Assembly (NCBI GenBank): GCA_903899795.1
Contig: CAIUKX010000266.1
Location: 1 to 13,683, forward strand
Direction: 5' to 3'
DNA length: 13,683 nucleotides
Source: an uncultured Flavobacteriales bacterium
Lineage (GTDB): Bacteria; Bacteroidota; Bacteroidia; Flavobacteriales_D; Crocinitomicaceae
Position numbers and translations under genes: made by a program
Notes under the pieces: model-generated
Database searches by the model: none
What the model saw: only the letters and a program-made list of their open reading frames with translations
Told to the model about the DNA's origin: nothing
In this document: one piece after another, positions 7,445 to 13,628 of the stretch
Position numbering within the stretch: the stretch's first letter is position 1
Layout: every line of letters starts with the position of its first letter

Positions 7445-8130
7445 TGGCAGAAGAATTACAAGGATTTGAGGGGTTGGGAGTGCAAGAAATTCTGCAAAAG
7501 GTTACTGAACAGTTTGGTAACCGTGCGGCCTTTTCGACAAGTTTGAGTTGGGAAGACCAGGTGATTACGCACTATATTTTCGCAAATGATCTTCCGATTC
7601 GGGTATTTACACTAGATACTGGACGTTTATTTCCGGAAACATACAGCGTATTCAACCGGACAATTGAACGCTATGGGAAGAAAATAGAAGTATTCTTTCC
7701 AAAACATGAAGGAGTTGAGAAGTTGGTGACGGAAAAAGGAATGTCGAGTTTCTATGAATCGCTTGAAAACCGAAAGGAGTGCTGTTTTATTCGTAAAGTA
7801 GAGCCATTAAACAGAGCGTTAGAGAATGTTGATTGTTGGATTACAGGTTTACGGGCTGAGCATTCTGAAAATCGAAAAGGATTGGAGATTGTGGAGCGGG
7901 ACGAGCAAAGAGGGTTGATCAAAGTGAATCCATTGTTGCATTGGTCATTGGAAGAAGTAAAAGATGTAATTAAGAAATTTAATATTCCTTACAATTCATT
8001 GCACGATAAAGGTTTTGTAAGTATTGGTTGTCAGCCGTGTACACGAGCAGTGAAAGAAGGAGAAGATTTTCGTGCCGGACGTTGGTGGTGGGAAAATAGC
8101 GATAAAAAAGAATGTGGATTGCATTCGTAG
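7444..8130 (+). CDS. cysH: Assimilatory APS reductase, Fe-S type
   Basis: This cytoplasmic enzyme reduces APS to sulfite and AMP using thioredoxin or glutaredoxin thiols. I take the start at 7444 (ATGGCAGAAG), which overlaps the upstream stop as TAATG and gives 228 aa. An in-frame ATG at 7411 would add 11 residues lying wholly inside the aldo/keto reductase gene. Motifs seen are STSLSWEDQV (31-40), the PP-loop-like start; TLDTGRLFPET (56-66); ECCFIRK with Cys113-Cys114; GLRAEHSENR (135-144); SIGCQPCTR with Cys196 and Cys199; and the catalytic tail KECGLH with Cys224. The CC and CxxC pairs are the [4Fe-4S] ligands that mark APS reductases, and E. coli-type PAPS reductases lack them. Direct use of APS fits the absence of an APS kinase. 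The last codons form the left arm of a long palindrome. Confidence 0.95.
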   Translation: MAEELQGFEGLGVQEILQKVTEQFGNRAAFSTSLSWEDQVITHYIFANDLPIRVFTLDTGRLFPETYSVFNRTIERYGKKIEVFFPKHEGVEKLVTEKGMSSFYESLENRKECCFIRKVEPLNRALENVDCWITGLRAEHSENRKGLEIVERDEQRGLIKVNPLLHWSLEEVKDVIKKFNIPYNSLHDKGFVSIGCQPCTRAVKEGEDFRAGRWWWENSDKKECGLHS

Positions 8131-8164
8131 GGACAGGTCGCGACTTGTCCGTACAAATGCAATC
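8117..8164. repeat. 48-bp interrupted palindrome spanning the cysH stop codon
   Basis: The central arms GGACAGGTCG (8131-8140) and CGACTTGTCC (8141-8150) pair with one G-U wobble. Then GTA (8127-8129) pairs with TAC (8152-8154), and GATTGCATT (8117-8125) pairs perfectly with AATGCAATC (8156-8164). Only two of the 24 positions are mismatched. The left half encodes the last residues of CysH and its stop. No T tract follows, so it is probably not an intrinsic terminator. It is more likely a REP-like element or an mRNA-stabilising or ribosome-stalling hairpin. Confidence 0.8.
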
Positions 8165-8184
8165 TGAAAAAATAAAACAAAAAA

Positions 8185-9090
8185 ATGAAAAAATTAGATT
8201 ATTTAGATGAATTAGAAGCTGAGGCGATTTACATTTTGCGTGAAGTTGCAGGTCAATTTGATAAGCCTGCATTGCTGTTCAGTGGGGGGAAAGATAGTAT
8301 TTGTCTGGTTCACCTTGCCTTGAAAGCCTTTCGTCCAGGTAAATTCCCTTTTCCACTTGTACATGTCGATACAGGTCATAATTCACCCGAAGTAATTGAG
8401 TTTCGGGATAATTTAGTGGAGCGATTAGGTGAAAAATTGATAGCGCGACAAGTTGAAGATACAATCAAAGTAAGAAAGTTGCAGGATGGTAAAGGTAAAT
8501 TCCCAAGTCGTAATGCTCTACAGACATACACTTTGTTGGATGTAATCGAGGAATTTGAGTTTGATGCATGTATCGGAGGTGCACGACGCGATGAAGAGAA
8601 AGCACGGGCAAAAGAACGGATTTTTTCTGTTCGGGATGAATTCGGACAATGGGATCCTAAAAAACAGCGTCCTGAATTATGGAATATCTACAATGGGAAA
8701 GTGGACAAAGGAGAAAATGTACGTGTTTTTCCGATTAGCAACTGGACGGAATTGGATGTTTGGAATTACATCAAAAGAGAAAATATTGAATTACCATCGA
8801 TTTATTTTACCCACGAAAGAGAATGTGTATTGACCGATGCAGGACAATTGATGGCGAACAACGAGTTTCTTTCATTGGATGAAACAGATGTAATTGTTAC
8901 CAGAAAAGTTCGATACCGAACAGTTGGAGATATGACCTGTACAGCAGCCATTGAAAGTGAGGCTTACACAGTGGATGAGATTATTGCCGAATTGAAAGAT
9001 TCAAAAATAAGCGAAAGAGGAGCAACCCGTATGGACGACCGAATCAGTGAAGCAGCGATGGAAGACCGAAAAAAAGGCGGGTATTTTTGA
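8185..9090 (+). CDS. cysD: Sulfate adenylyltransferase subunit 2 (ATP sulfurylase small subunit)
   Basis: This is the catalytic subunit that activates sulfate with ATP to APS, driven by GTP hydrolysis in CysN. At 301 aa it is full length. The PP-loop SGGKDS is at residues 33-38. Further marks are LVHVDTGHN (58-66), CIGGARRDEEKARAKER with its basic cluster, ISNWTELDVWNYI, and the conserved C-terminal block ATRMDDRISEAAMEDRKKGGYF-like ending in GYF. The start is preceded by an A-rich stretch (8167-8184) rather than a Shine-Dalgarno sequence. It lies between cysH and its obligate partner cysN, each separated by a repeat-containing gap of 54 and 101 bases. Nothing is missing, and the APS made here would pass to CysH. 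Confidence 0.97.
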   Translation: MKKLDYLDELEAEAIYILREVAGQFDKPALLFSGGKDSICLVHLALKAFRPGKFPFPLVHVDTGHNSPEVIEFRDNLVERLGEKLIARQVEDTIKVRKLQDGKGKFPSRNALQTYTLLDVIEEFEFDACIGGARRDEEKARAKERIFSVRDEFGQWDPKKQRPELWNIYNGKVDKGENVRVFPISNWTELDVWNYIKRENIELPSIYFTHERECVLTDAGQLMANNEFLSLDETDVIVTRKVRYRTVGDMTCTAAIESEAYTVDEIIAELKDSKISERGATRMDDRISEAAMEDRKKGGYF

Positions 9091-9110
9091 AAAAAAACAC
9101 CTACATGATA

Positions 9111-9133
9111 GAGACGTAGCATTGCTACGTCTC
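9111..9133. repeat. Perfect palindromic repeat in the cysD-cysN gap
   Basis: The arms GAGACGTAGC (9111-9120) and GCTACGTCTC (9124-9133) are perfectly complementary around a 3-base ATT spacer. Size and outer bases match the elements at 10436-10458 and 13283-13305 (GAGAC...GTCTC, 10-3-10 geometry), so these are one family. No T run follows, so read-through into cysN is expected. Such GAGACG palindromes resemble REP-like dispersed repeats seen in Bacteroidota genomes. Confidence 0.8.
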
Positions 9134-9137
9134 GACA

Positions 9138-9169
9138 ATAATGCCATAATACTATAATACCGTAATATC
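9138..9169. repeat. Degenerate 8-bp tandem repeat, four units
   Basis: Units read ATAATGCC, ATAATACT, ATAATACC and GTAATATC, with consensus ATAATRCY and a strict 8-base period. The array sits directly behind the 9111-9133 palindrome and ends 22 bases before the cysN start. It is AT-rich, shows no pairing of its own, and could be a slippage-prone microsatellite or a spacer with regulatory effect. Confidence 0.65.
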
Positions 9170-9191
9170 CAAATAATACAATAAAAACAAA

Positions 9192-10436
9192 ATGGAATTA
9201 TTAAGATTTTTCACAGCAGGGAATGTAGATGATGGAAAGAGCACATTGATCGGAAGATTGTTGTTCGATAGCAAATCTATTTCCACAGATATAATTGAAA
9301 CATTAACGAAACAAAGTAAAACAACTGGAGTGGATGCAGATATCGATCTGGCTTTGCTGACAGATGGCTTACGAGCAGAAAGAGAGCAGGGAATCACTAT
9401 TGATGTTGCCTATAAATATTTTAGTACCGATAAACGTAAATTCATCATCGCAGATACACCGGGGCACACACAGTATACACGGAACATGTTCACGGGAGCT
9501 TCGAATGCTGATTTGGCAATTATTCTGGTGGATGCCCGAAATGGAATCACAGATCAAACGAAAAGACACAGTATTATTTCTTCTATTTTGGGGATTCCGC
9601 ATGTGTTAGTGTGTGTCAATAAAATGGATTTGGTAGATTATAAGGAAAGTGTTTTTAAACAAATTGAGTCAGATTATTTAGAATTTTCAAAACCCTTGAA
9701 TTTGAGTAAAATATCTTTTATTCCAGCGAGTGCATTGGCAGGAGATAATGTAGTTACACCATCTGAAAATATGGCTTGGTTCAAAGGTAAATCTTTATTG
9801 GAGTTTTTGGAAGATGTAGAGATTTTTGAAGATACGGAAATTAAAGATGCCCGTTTTCAGGTTCAATATGTGATTCGTCCCCAAACGCAAGAATTGCATG
9901 ACTACCGTGGATATGCAGGAAGTGTGTTAAGTGGGTCATTTAAAAAAGGAGACCAAGTGAAAATTTTCCCGTCAGAAGCGGTTACTACGATCGAAAAAAT
10001 TGAAAAAAATACGATAGAAGTAGACGAAGCTTTTGCTAATGAGCCAATTATTATCCATTTAACGGATGATATTGATGTCAGTCGTGGTAGTACAATTGTT
10101 CCGGTCAATGATTTGCCTGTAGCTGAAAAAGAATTGGAAGCAACGATTTGCTGGATGGATAATTCATCTTATCAATCAGGACAAAAGCTATTGATTCAAC
10201 AGAATAGTTTCCGTACAAAGGCAGCAATAAAAGAAATTGACGGGAAAATTGATATTCATTCCTTTGAAAATAAAGAAAGCGATGGAAGCATCAATTTGAA
10301 TGATTTCTGTAAAATACGGATCAAAACGGCTGAGACAATCAGTTACGATTCCTATCGAAAAAATAGAAAAACAGGATCCTTCATTCTGATCAATGAAAAT
10401 ACCAATAGCACGGTCGCAGCCGGTGTTATTGGATAG
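9192..10436 (+). CDS. cysN: Sulfate adenylyltransferase subunit 1 (GTPase subunit)
   Basis: This is the GTPase subunit that couples GTP hydrolysis to sulfate activation by CysD. At 414 aa it is the short form. The elongation-factor-like G domain is complete: GNVDDGKST P-loop (10-18), EREQGITIDVAYKYF switch I, DTPGHTQYTRNM switch II, NKMDLVDY (guanine specificity) and SALAG. Beta-barrel domains follow, with YVIRPQTQELHDYRGYAG and GSFKKGDQVKIFPS. The protein ends soon after TGSFILI, with no C-terminal APS kinase domain as found in CysNC fusions. This agrees with direct APS reduction by the CysH above. The stop codon TAG contributes its last base to a palindromic repeat, and cysE follows 57 bases later. 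Confidence 0.97.
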   Translation: MELLRFFTAGNVDDGKSTLIGRLLFDSKSISTDIIETLTKQSKTTGVDADIDLALLTDGLRAEREQGITIDVAYKYFSTDKRKFIIADTPGHTQYTRNMFTGASNADLAIILVDARNGITDQTKRHSIISSILGIPHVLVCVNKMDLVDYKESVFKQIESDYLEFSKPLNLSKISFIPASALAGDNVVTPSENMAWFKGKSLLEFLEDVEIFEDTEIKDARFQVQYVIRPQTQELHDYRGYAGSVLSGSFKKGDQVKIFPSEAVTTIEKIEKNTIEVDEAFANEPIIIHLTDDIDVSRGSTIVPVNDLPVAEKELEATICWMDNSSYQSGQKLLIQQNSFRTKAAIKEIDGKIDIHSFENKESDGSINLNDFCKIRIKTAETISYDSYRKNRKTGSFILINENTNSTVAAGVIG

Positions 10437-10458
10437 ATATGTTGCATTGCAATGTCTC
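10436..10458. repeat. Degenerate copy of the GAGAC palindromic repeat at the cysN stop
   Basis: The arms GATATGTTGC (10436-10445) and GCAATGTCTC (10449-10458) flank an ATT spacer, with the same 10-3-10 geometry as the perfect copies. In RNA the arms form seven Watson-Crick pairs and two G-U wobbles with one mismatch, so the stem is largely kept despite divergence. The first base is the last base of the cysN stop codon. The following CACCAAATGCA resembles the tail after the other copies. AAATGCATTT (10463-10472) is itself a perfect 10-bp palindrome. Confidence 0.65.
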
Positions 10459-10493
10459 CACCAAATGCATTTCAATAGTCCAATTAACAAAAA

Positions 10494-11294
10494 ATGAATT
10501 CATTTATAGACGAATTATACAATCAGCACAAAAAGAAGACGATTTTACCTTCTCCATTGCTGGTCAATAATTTTATAGATTCACTTCTGTCGATTTTATT
10601 CCCGACTTACAGCAATAAATTGTTTGTAGGGAAAGAATTGTTAGAAGCCGAATATGAAAAAAACAAAGGACAGTTGAAAATCCTTTTATTACAGCAGCAG
10701 TCTTTGTTGGAAAGAGATACTGAAGAAATTGTAACTGATTTTTTTGACCAGTTACCTGAGATTTACCAATTGTTACTTTTGGATGCAGATGCGATTGAAG
10801 CGGGGGATCCTGCGGCAACCAATAGAGATGAAGTGATTCGATCATACCCGGGGTTTTATGCAATTAGTATTTATCGAATCGCAAATTATTTGCATAAATT
10901 GAAAGTTCCTTTTCTGCCGAGAATCCTAACAGAAGTGGCTCATAGCAAAACAGGAATCGATATTCATCCGGGAGCTGAGATTGGAAAATCGTTTTTTATT
11001 GATCATGGAACAGGGATTGTTATTGGAGAAACGTCTGTAATTGGTACTTTTGTAAAAATTTACCAGGGAGTTACACTTGGGGCGTTGAGTGTCAAGAAGG
11101 AAATGGCAGAGACAAAACGGCATCCGACAATTGAAGATGGAGTTGTGATTTATGCTGGAGCAACCATTTTGGGAGGAAGGACAGTTATAGGGAAAAATTC
11201 AACAATAGGAGGAAATGTCTGGATTACGGAAAGTGTTGAACCGAATTCGTTGGTATACCACAAACCGGAATTAAGAATTGAACAAAACAGGTAG
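10494..11294 (+). CDS. cysE: Serine O-acetyltransferase (EpsC/long N-terminal type)
   Basis: This cytoplasmic enzyme acetylates serine with acetyl-CoA to O-acetylserine, the carbon skeleton for cysteine. The 266-aa protein has an alpha-helical N-terminal domain (1 to about 150, with DPAATNRDEVI and SYPGFYAISIYRIA). A left-handed beta-helix of hexapeptide repeats follows, including IDIHPGAEIG, the catalytic DHGTGIVIGET (Asp170-His171), YQGVTLGALS, KRHPTIEDGVVIYAGATILGG (His210) and GGNVWIT. It ends soon after the helix, without the long glycine-rich tail of E. coli CysE, so complex formation with the sulfhydrylase and feedback control may differ. It is followed after only two bases by cysM, which uses its product. 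Confidence 0.95.
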   Translation: MNSFIDELYNQHKKKTILPSPLLVNNFIDSLLSILFPTYSNKLFVGKELLEAEYEKNKGQLKILLLQQQSLLERDTEEIVTDFFDQLPEIYQLLLLDADAIEAGDPAATNRDEVIRSYPGFYAISIYRIANYLHKLKVPFLPRILTEVAHSKTGIDIHPGAEIGKSFFIDHGTGIVIGETSVIGTFVKIYQGVTLGALSVKKEMAETKRHPTIEDGVVIYAGATILGGRTVIGKNSTIGGNVWITESVEPNSLVYHKPELRIEQNR

Positions 11295-11296
11295 AA

Positions 11297-12181
11297 ATGG
11301 CAAAGTTGATTGATTTTATTGGAAATACGCCATTGGTTGAGTTGTCAATTATTAATTCAAATCCAAATGTGAAGCTTTTTGCAAAACTGGAAGGTCATAA
11401 TCCCGGTGGAAGCGTGAAAGACAGAGCTGCTTATGGATTGATCAAAGGTGGAATTGACAGCGGATTGATAAAACCGGATTCAAAACTGATTGAAGCAACG
11501 AGCGGGAATACAGGAATTGCTTTGGCGATGATTGCCCGTTTAATGAACCTGGAAATTGAATTGGTGATGCCTGAAAATTCAACCAGAGAAAGAGTGTTGA
11601 CGATGAAGGCTTTTGGAGCTAAAGTCACCCTGACTCCAGAATCAGGTGGAATGGAAGCATCAATTGATTATGCGAGAGAGAAGGTGGAGAACGAAGGGTA
11701 TGTCATGTTGGACCAGTTTTCTAATCCCAACAATCCGAATATGCATTATTTGACAACTGGGCCTGAAATATTCAGAGATACAGCAGGAAAGGTGACTCAT
11801 TTTGTATCGGCAATGGGTACTACAGGTACGATTATGGGAGTTTCAAGATATTTGAAAGAACAAAATTCAGCGATTGAAATTGTTGGAGTTCAGCCTTCAG
11901 ATGGAGCTAAAATTCCGGGAATCCGTAAATGGCCTGTTGAATATTTACCGAAAATATTTGACCGTTCGAGAGTTGATCAAGTGATAGAGGTGACTGATGT
12001 TGAAGCTAAAAAAATGGCACAACGTTTGGCAAAAGAAGAAGGTGTATTTGGAGGAATGAGCAGTGGTGGAGCAGTGGCTGCTGCATTGAAAATAATAGAA
12101 ACTTTGGAAGAAGGACTCGTTGTCTGTATCATTTGTGATAGAGGCGATAAATACCTTTCAACTGATTTGTTTGAATCTTGA
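11297..12181 (+). CDS. cysM: Cysteine synthase B (O-acetylserine sulfhydrylase)
   Basis: This PLP enzyme converts O-acetylserine and sulfide to cysteine plus acetate, the last step of the pathway. Its 294 aa cover the full fold. The start motif IGNTPLVEL (8-16), the PLP-binding lysine in GGSVKDRAAYG (Lys41), the EATSGNTGIALA substrate loop, the MGTTGTIMGVSRYL phosphate-binding region and the CDRGDKYLST C-terminal motif are all present. Phosphate-pocket and cofactor residues appear intact (GGMSSGGA near 252-259). EGHNPGGSVKDR and CDRGDKYLS favour CysM over CysK. CysM-type enzymes can also accept thiosulfate in some bacteria, but that cannot be shown here. The gap to cysE is two bases, so the pair is surely cotranscribed. 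Confidence 0.95.
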   Translation: MAKLIDFIGNTPLVELSIINSNPNVKLFAKLEGHNPGGSVKDRAAYGLIKGGIDSGLIKPDSKLIEATSGNTGIALAMIARLMNLEIELVMPENSTRERVLTMKAFGAKVTLTPESGGMEASIDYAREKVENEGYVMLDQFSNPNNPNMHYLTTGPEIFRDTAGKVTHFVSAMGTTGTIMGVSRYLKEQNSAIEIVGVQPSDGAKIPGIRKWPVEYLPKIFDRSRVDQVIEVTDVEAKKMAQRLAKEEGVFGGMSSGGAVAAALKIIETLEEGLVVCIICDRGDKYLSTDLFES

Positions 12182-12183
12182 TT

Positions 12184-12211
12184 ACTAGTGACCAAAAACT
12201 AGTGACTAAAA
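12184..12211. repeat. 14-bp tandem duplication after cysM
   Basis: ACTAGTGACCAAAA (12184-12197) is followed directly by ACTAGTGACTAAAA (12198-12211), differing at one base. Each unit contains the palindrome ACTAGT. It lies three bases after the cysM stop, in the 65-base gap before the ferredoxin reductase. It could be a local slippage duplication or a paired binding site with 14-base spacing. Confidence 0.75.
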
Positions 12212-12246
12212 AGAAAAAATGAAAATTAAATAAAAACATAGAAAAA

Positions 12247-13257
12247 ATGATAGAAACAGACATCATTATCATTGGAGCAGGACCTGTAGGTTTATTTACT
12301 GTTTTCGAAGCAGGACTTTTAAAATTAAAATGCCATTTAATAGATTCGTTGCCACAGGCAGGTGGACAATGTTCAGAAATATATCCAAAAAAACCGATCT
12401 ACGATATTCCGGGATTTCCATCTATTTTAGCTGGTGAACTAGTTGATAATTTAATGGAACAAGCAGCTCCTTTTAAACCAGGGTTTACTTTGGGGGAAGC
12501 GGCTACAGATGTTGATAAATTAGAAGATGGTAGTTTTATTGTCACAACAAGTAAGGGTACAAAACATCATGCTCCGATTGTTATGATCGCTGGAGGATTA
12601 GGAGTTTTTGAGCCAAGAAAACCACCTATTTCAAATATCGTTGATTTTGAAGATAAAGGAGTTGAATACATCATCAAAGATCCGGAGTTCTACAAAGGAA
12701 AAAGATGTGTAATTGCAGGTGGCGGTGATTCAGCTTTAGATTGGTCCATCTATTTAGCAGAAAACAATATTGCTTCGGAAGTGATGCTGGTGCATCGAAA
12801 CAGTTCTTTCCGAGGACATTTGGATTCCGTTCAAAAAGTGATCGATATGGCGGATGCAGGAAAGATTAAATTGATTACCGAAGCAGAAGTTGTTGGGTTA
12901 TCAGGAGGCTCAAAATTGGAAAATGTGATCATTAACCACACAAAAGAAGGAGAAATCACAACAGCGGCAGATCATTTCATCCCATTGTTCGGGTTGAAGC
13001 CAAGTTTGGGGCCAATCGCCAATTGGGGACTTGAAATCGAAAAAAATGCGATTACAGTGGATACATTGGATTATTCAACCAATATTCCTGGTATCTATGC
13101 CATAGGTGATGTGAACCATTACGAAGGAAAATTAAAATTGATTTTATGTGGATTCCACGAGGGTACGATTGCTGTTCAGTCAGCCTTTGCGAGAATTTAT
13201 CCCGATAAAAAGAATGTATTGAAATATACAACTGTGAACGGAGTTCAAGGGTTTTAA
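12247..13257 (+). CDS. Ferredoxin--NADP(+) reductase, thioredoxin-reductase-like type
   Basis: This FAD enzyme of 336 aa should pass electrons between NADPH and ferredoxin, here probably to a siroheme sulfite reductase. The N-terminal FAD loop is IIIGAGPVGLF (7-17), with GGQCSEIYP after it. A second Rossmann loop, IAGGGDSALDW, binds NADPH. The FAD-closing motif AIGDVNHYEGKLKLI precedes the conserved C-terminal YTTVNGVQGF. The CxxC active site of thioredoxin reductases is absent at the expected place before GGGDSA-type residues, which separates it from TrxB and places it with YumC-like ferredoxin reductases. It begins 65 bases after cysM across a tandem repeat, probably in the same operon. Its presence argues for a ferredoxin-dependent sulfite reductase, not seen in this window. 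Confidence 0.92.
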   Translation: MIETDIIIIGAGPVGLFTVFEAGLLKLKCHLIDSLPQAGGQCSEIYPKKPIYDIPGFPSILAGELVDNLMEQAAPFKPGFTLGEAATDVDKLEDGSFIVTTSKGTKHHAPIVMIAGGLGVFEPRKPPISNIVDFEDKGVEYIIKDPEFYKGKRCVIAGGGDSALDWSIYLAENNIASEVMLVHRNSSFRGHLDSVQKVIDMADAGKIKLITEAEVVGLSGGSKLENVIINHTKEGEITTAADHFIPLFGLKPSLGPIANWGLEIEKNAITVDTLDYSTNIPGIYAIGDVNHYEGKLKLILCGFHEGTIAVQSAFARIYPDKKNVLKYTTVNGVQGF

Positions 13258-13282
13258 TAAATTTATCGGAAATTTATAGGGA

Positions 13283-13305
13283 GAGACGTTGCAATGCAAC
13301 GTCTC
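13283..13305. repeat. Perfect GAGACG palindromic repeat after the last operon gene
   Basis: The arms GAGACGTTGC (13283-13292) and GCAACGTCTC (13296-13305) pair perfectly around AAT. Outside them AATTTA (13271-13276) and TAAATT (13309-13314) can extend the stem across an internal loop. It is the third member of the family with copies at 9111-9133 and 10436-10458 and begins 25 bases after the reductase stop. It may mark or protect the 3' end of the operon transcript. No T tract follows, so it is not a classical terminator. Confidence 0.8.
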
Positions 13306-13351
13306 CACTAAATTGAATTGCAGAAAAAAAGATTTCAAATGAATTTATTAT

Positions 13352-13371
13352 TTATAATAATCGTAAATTTA
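13352..13371 (+). promoter_or_regulatory. Candidate Bacteroidota promoter for the 50-aa gene
   Basis: TAAATTTA at 13364-13371 matches the Bacteroidota -7 element TAnnTTTG at seven of eight bases and lies 22 bases before the ATG at 13394, a usual leader length in this phylum. The region upstream is very AT-rich, and I see no good TTTG -33 box at the expected distance, so the call rests mainly on the -7 element and on the need for a start site in this gap. Confidence 0.35.
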
Positions 13372-13393
13372 CATTATCAAAAGCTGATATTGT

Positions 13394-13546
13394 ATGAAGC
13401 CAAATTCGAATAATACAAGTGTAGAAAGACAAAAAATATTAGAAGGAATGGACAAGGTCTATGAGAAACTAATAGAGTACAAGCGAAAAATGAACAGTGA
13501 ATTGGTGATCTTAAAAAATGGTAAAATAGTTAAGATTAAACCGTGA
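13394..13546 (+). CDS. Small conserved-looking 50-aa protein of unknown function
   Basis: The ORF runs from ATG at 13394 to TGA at 13544-13546 and gives 50 residues, starting MKPNSNNTSVERQKI. Residues about 9-34 are charged and heptad-like (ILEGMDKVYEKLIEYKRK), predicting one amphipathic helix. Residues 35-50 (SELVILKNGKIVKIKP) look like a short beta hairpin. The protein is basic, without signal peptide, membrane segment or cysteine. A candidate promoter lies in front and a strong terminator directly behind (13564), so it appears to be its own transcription unit. The gene's coding nature is supported by this bracketing and by its resemblance to small proteins I recall from other Bacteroidota, which I cannot verify here. 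Function is unknown. A small antitoxin-like or RNA/DNA-binding role would be a guess. Confidence 0.7.
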   Translation: MKPNSNNTSVERQKILEGMDKVYEKLIEYKRKMNSELVILKNGKIVKIKP

Positions 13547-13563
13547 TACATGAAATTTAATTG

Positions 13564-13594
13564 AAAACCTCGGATAGATTTCCGAGGTTTTTTT
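13564..13594 (+). terminator. Rho-independent terminator
   Basis: The arms AAAACCTCGGA (13564-13574) and TCCGAGGTTTT (13581-13591) are perfectly complementary over 11 bp with a 6-base loop, and the T run continues to 13594 (seven T in total from 13588). It ends the 50-aa gene 18 bases after its stop. The A run on the left side could let it work weakly on the other strand too. Confidence 0.92.
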
Positions 13595-13615
13595 ATGTGA
13601 TAGAGTGTTTGAATT

Positions 13616-13622
13616 AAAGGAG
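13616..13622 (+). promoter_or_regulatory. Shine-Dalgarno-like AAAGGAG for the right-edge gene
   Basis: AAAGGAG lies six bases before the ATG at 13629. It is the only clear Shine-Dalgarno-like match I see at a start codon in the window. It supports the 13629 start and suggests a translation mode unlike that of the cys genes, whose upstream regions are A-rich. Confidence 0.5.
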
Positions 13623-13628
13623 TAGTTT

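Noticed and set aside
8131..8150. Intrinsic terminator after cysH
   Set aside because: The stem is strong but is followed by GTACAAATGC rather than a T run, and cysD continues directly in the same pathway.
9138..9169. CRISPR-like array
   Set aside because: Units are 8 bases, directly adjacent and without spacers, and no cas genes are present. It is a simple tandem repeat.
9192..10436. Possible CysNC fusion with APS kinase
   Set aside because: The protein stops at 414 residues after the barrel domains, and no kinase P-loop follows.
12219..12233. Mini-ORF ATG-AAA-ATT-AAA-TAA before the ferredoxin reductase
   Set aside because: Four codons in an A-rich gap are expected by chance, and nothing marks it as a leader peptide, such as Cys codons.
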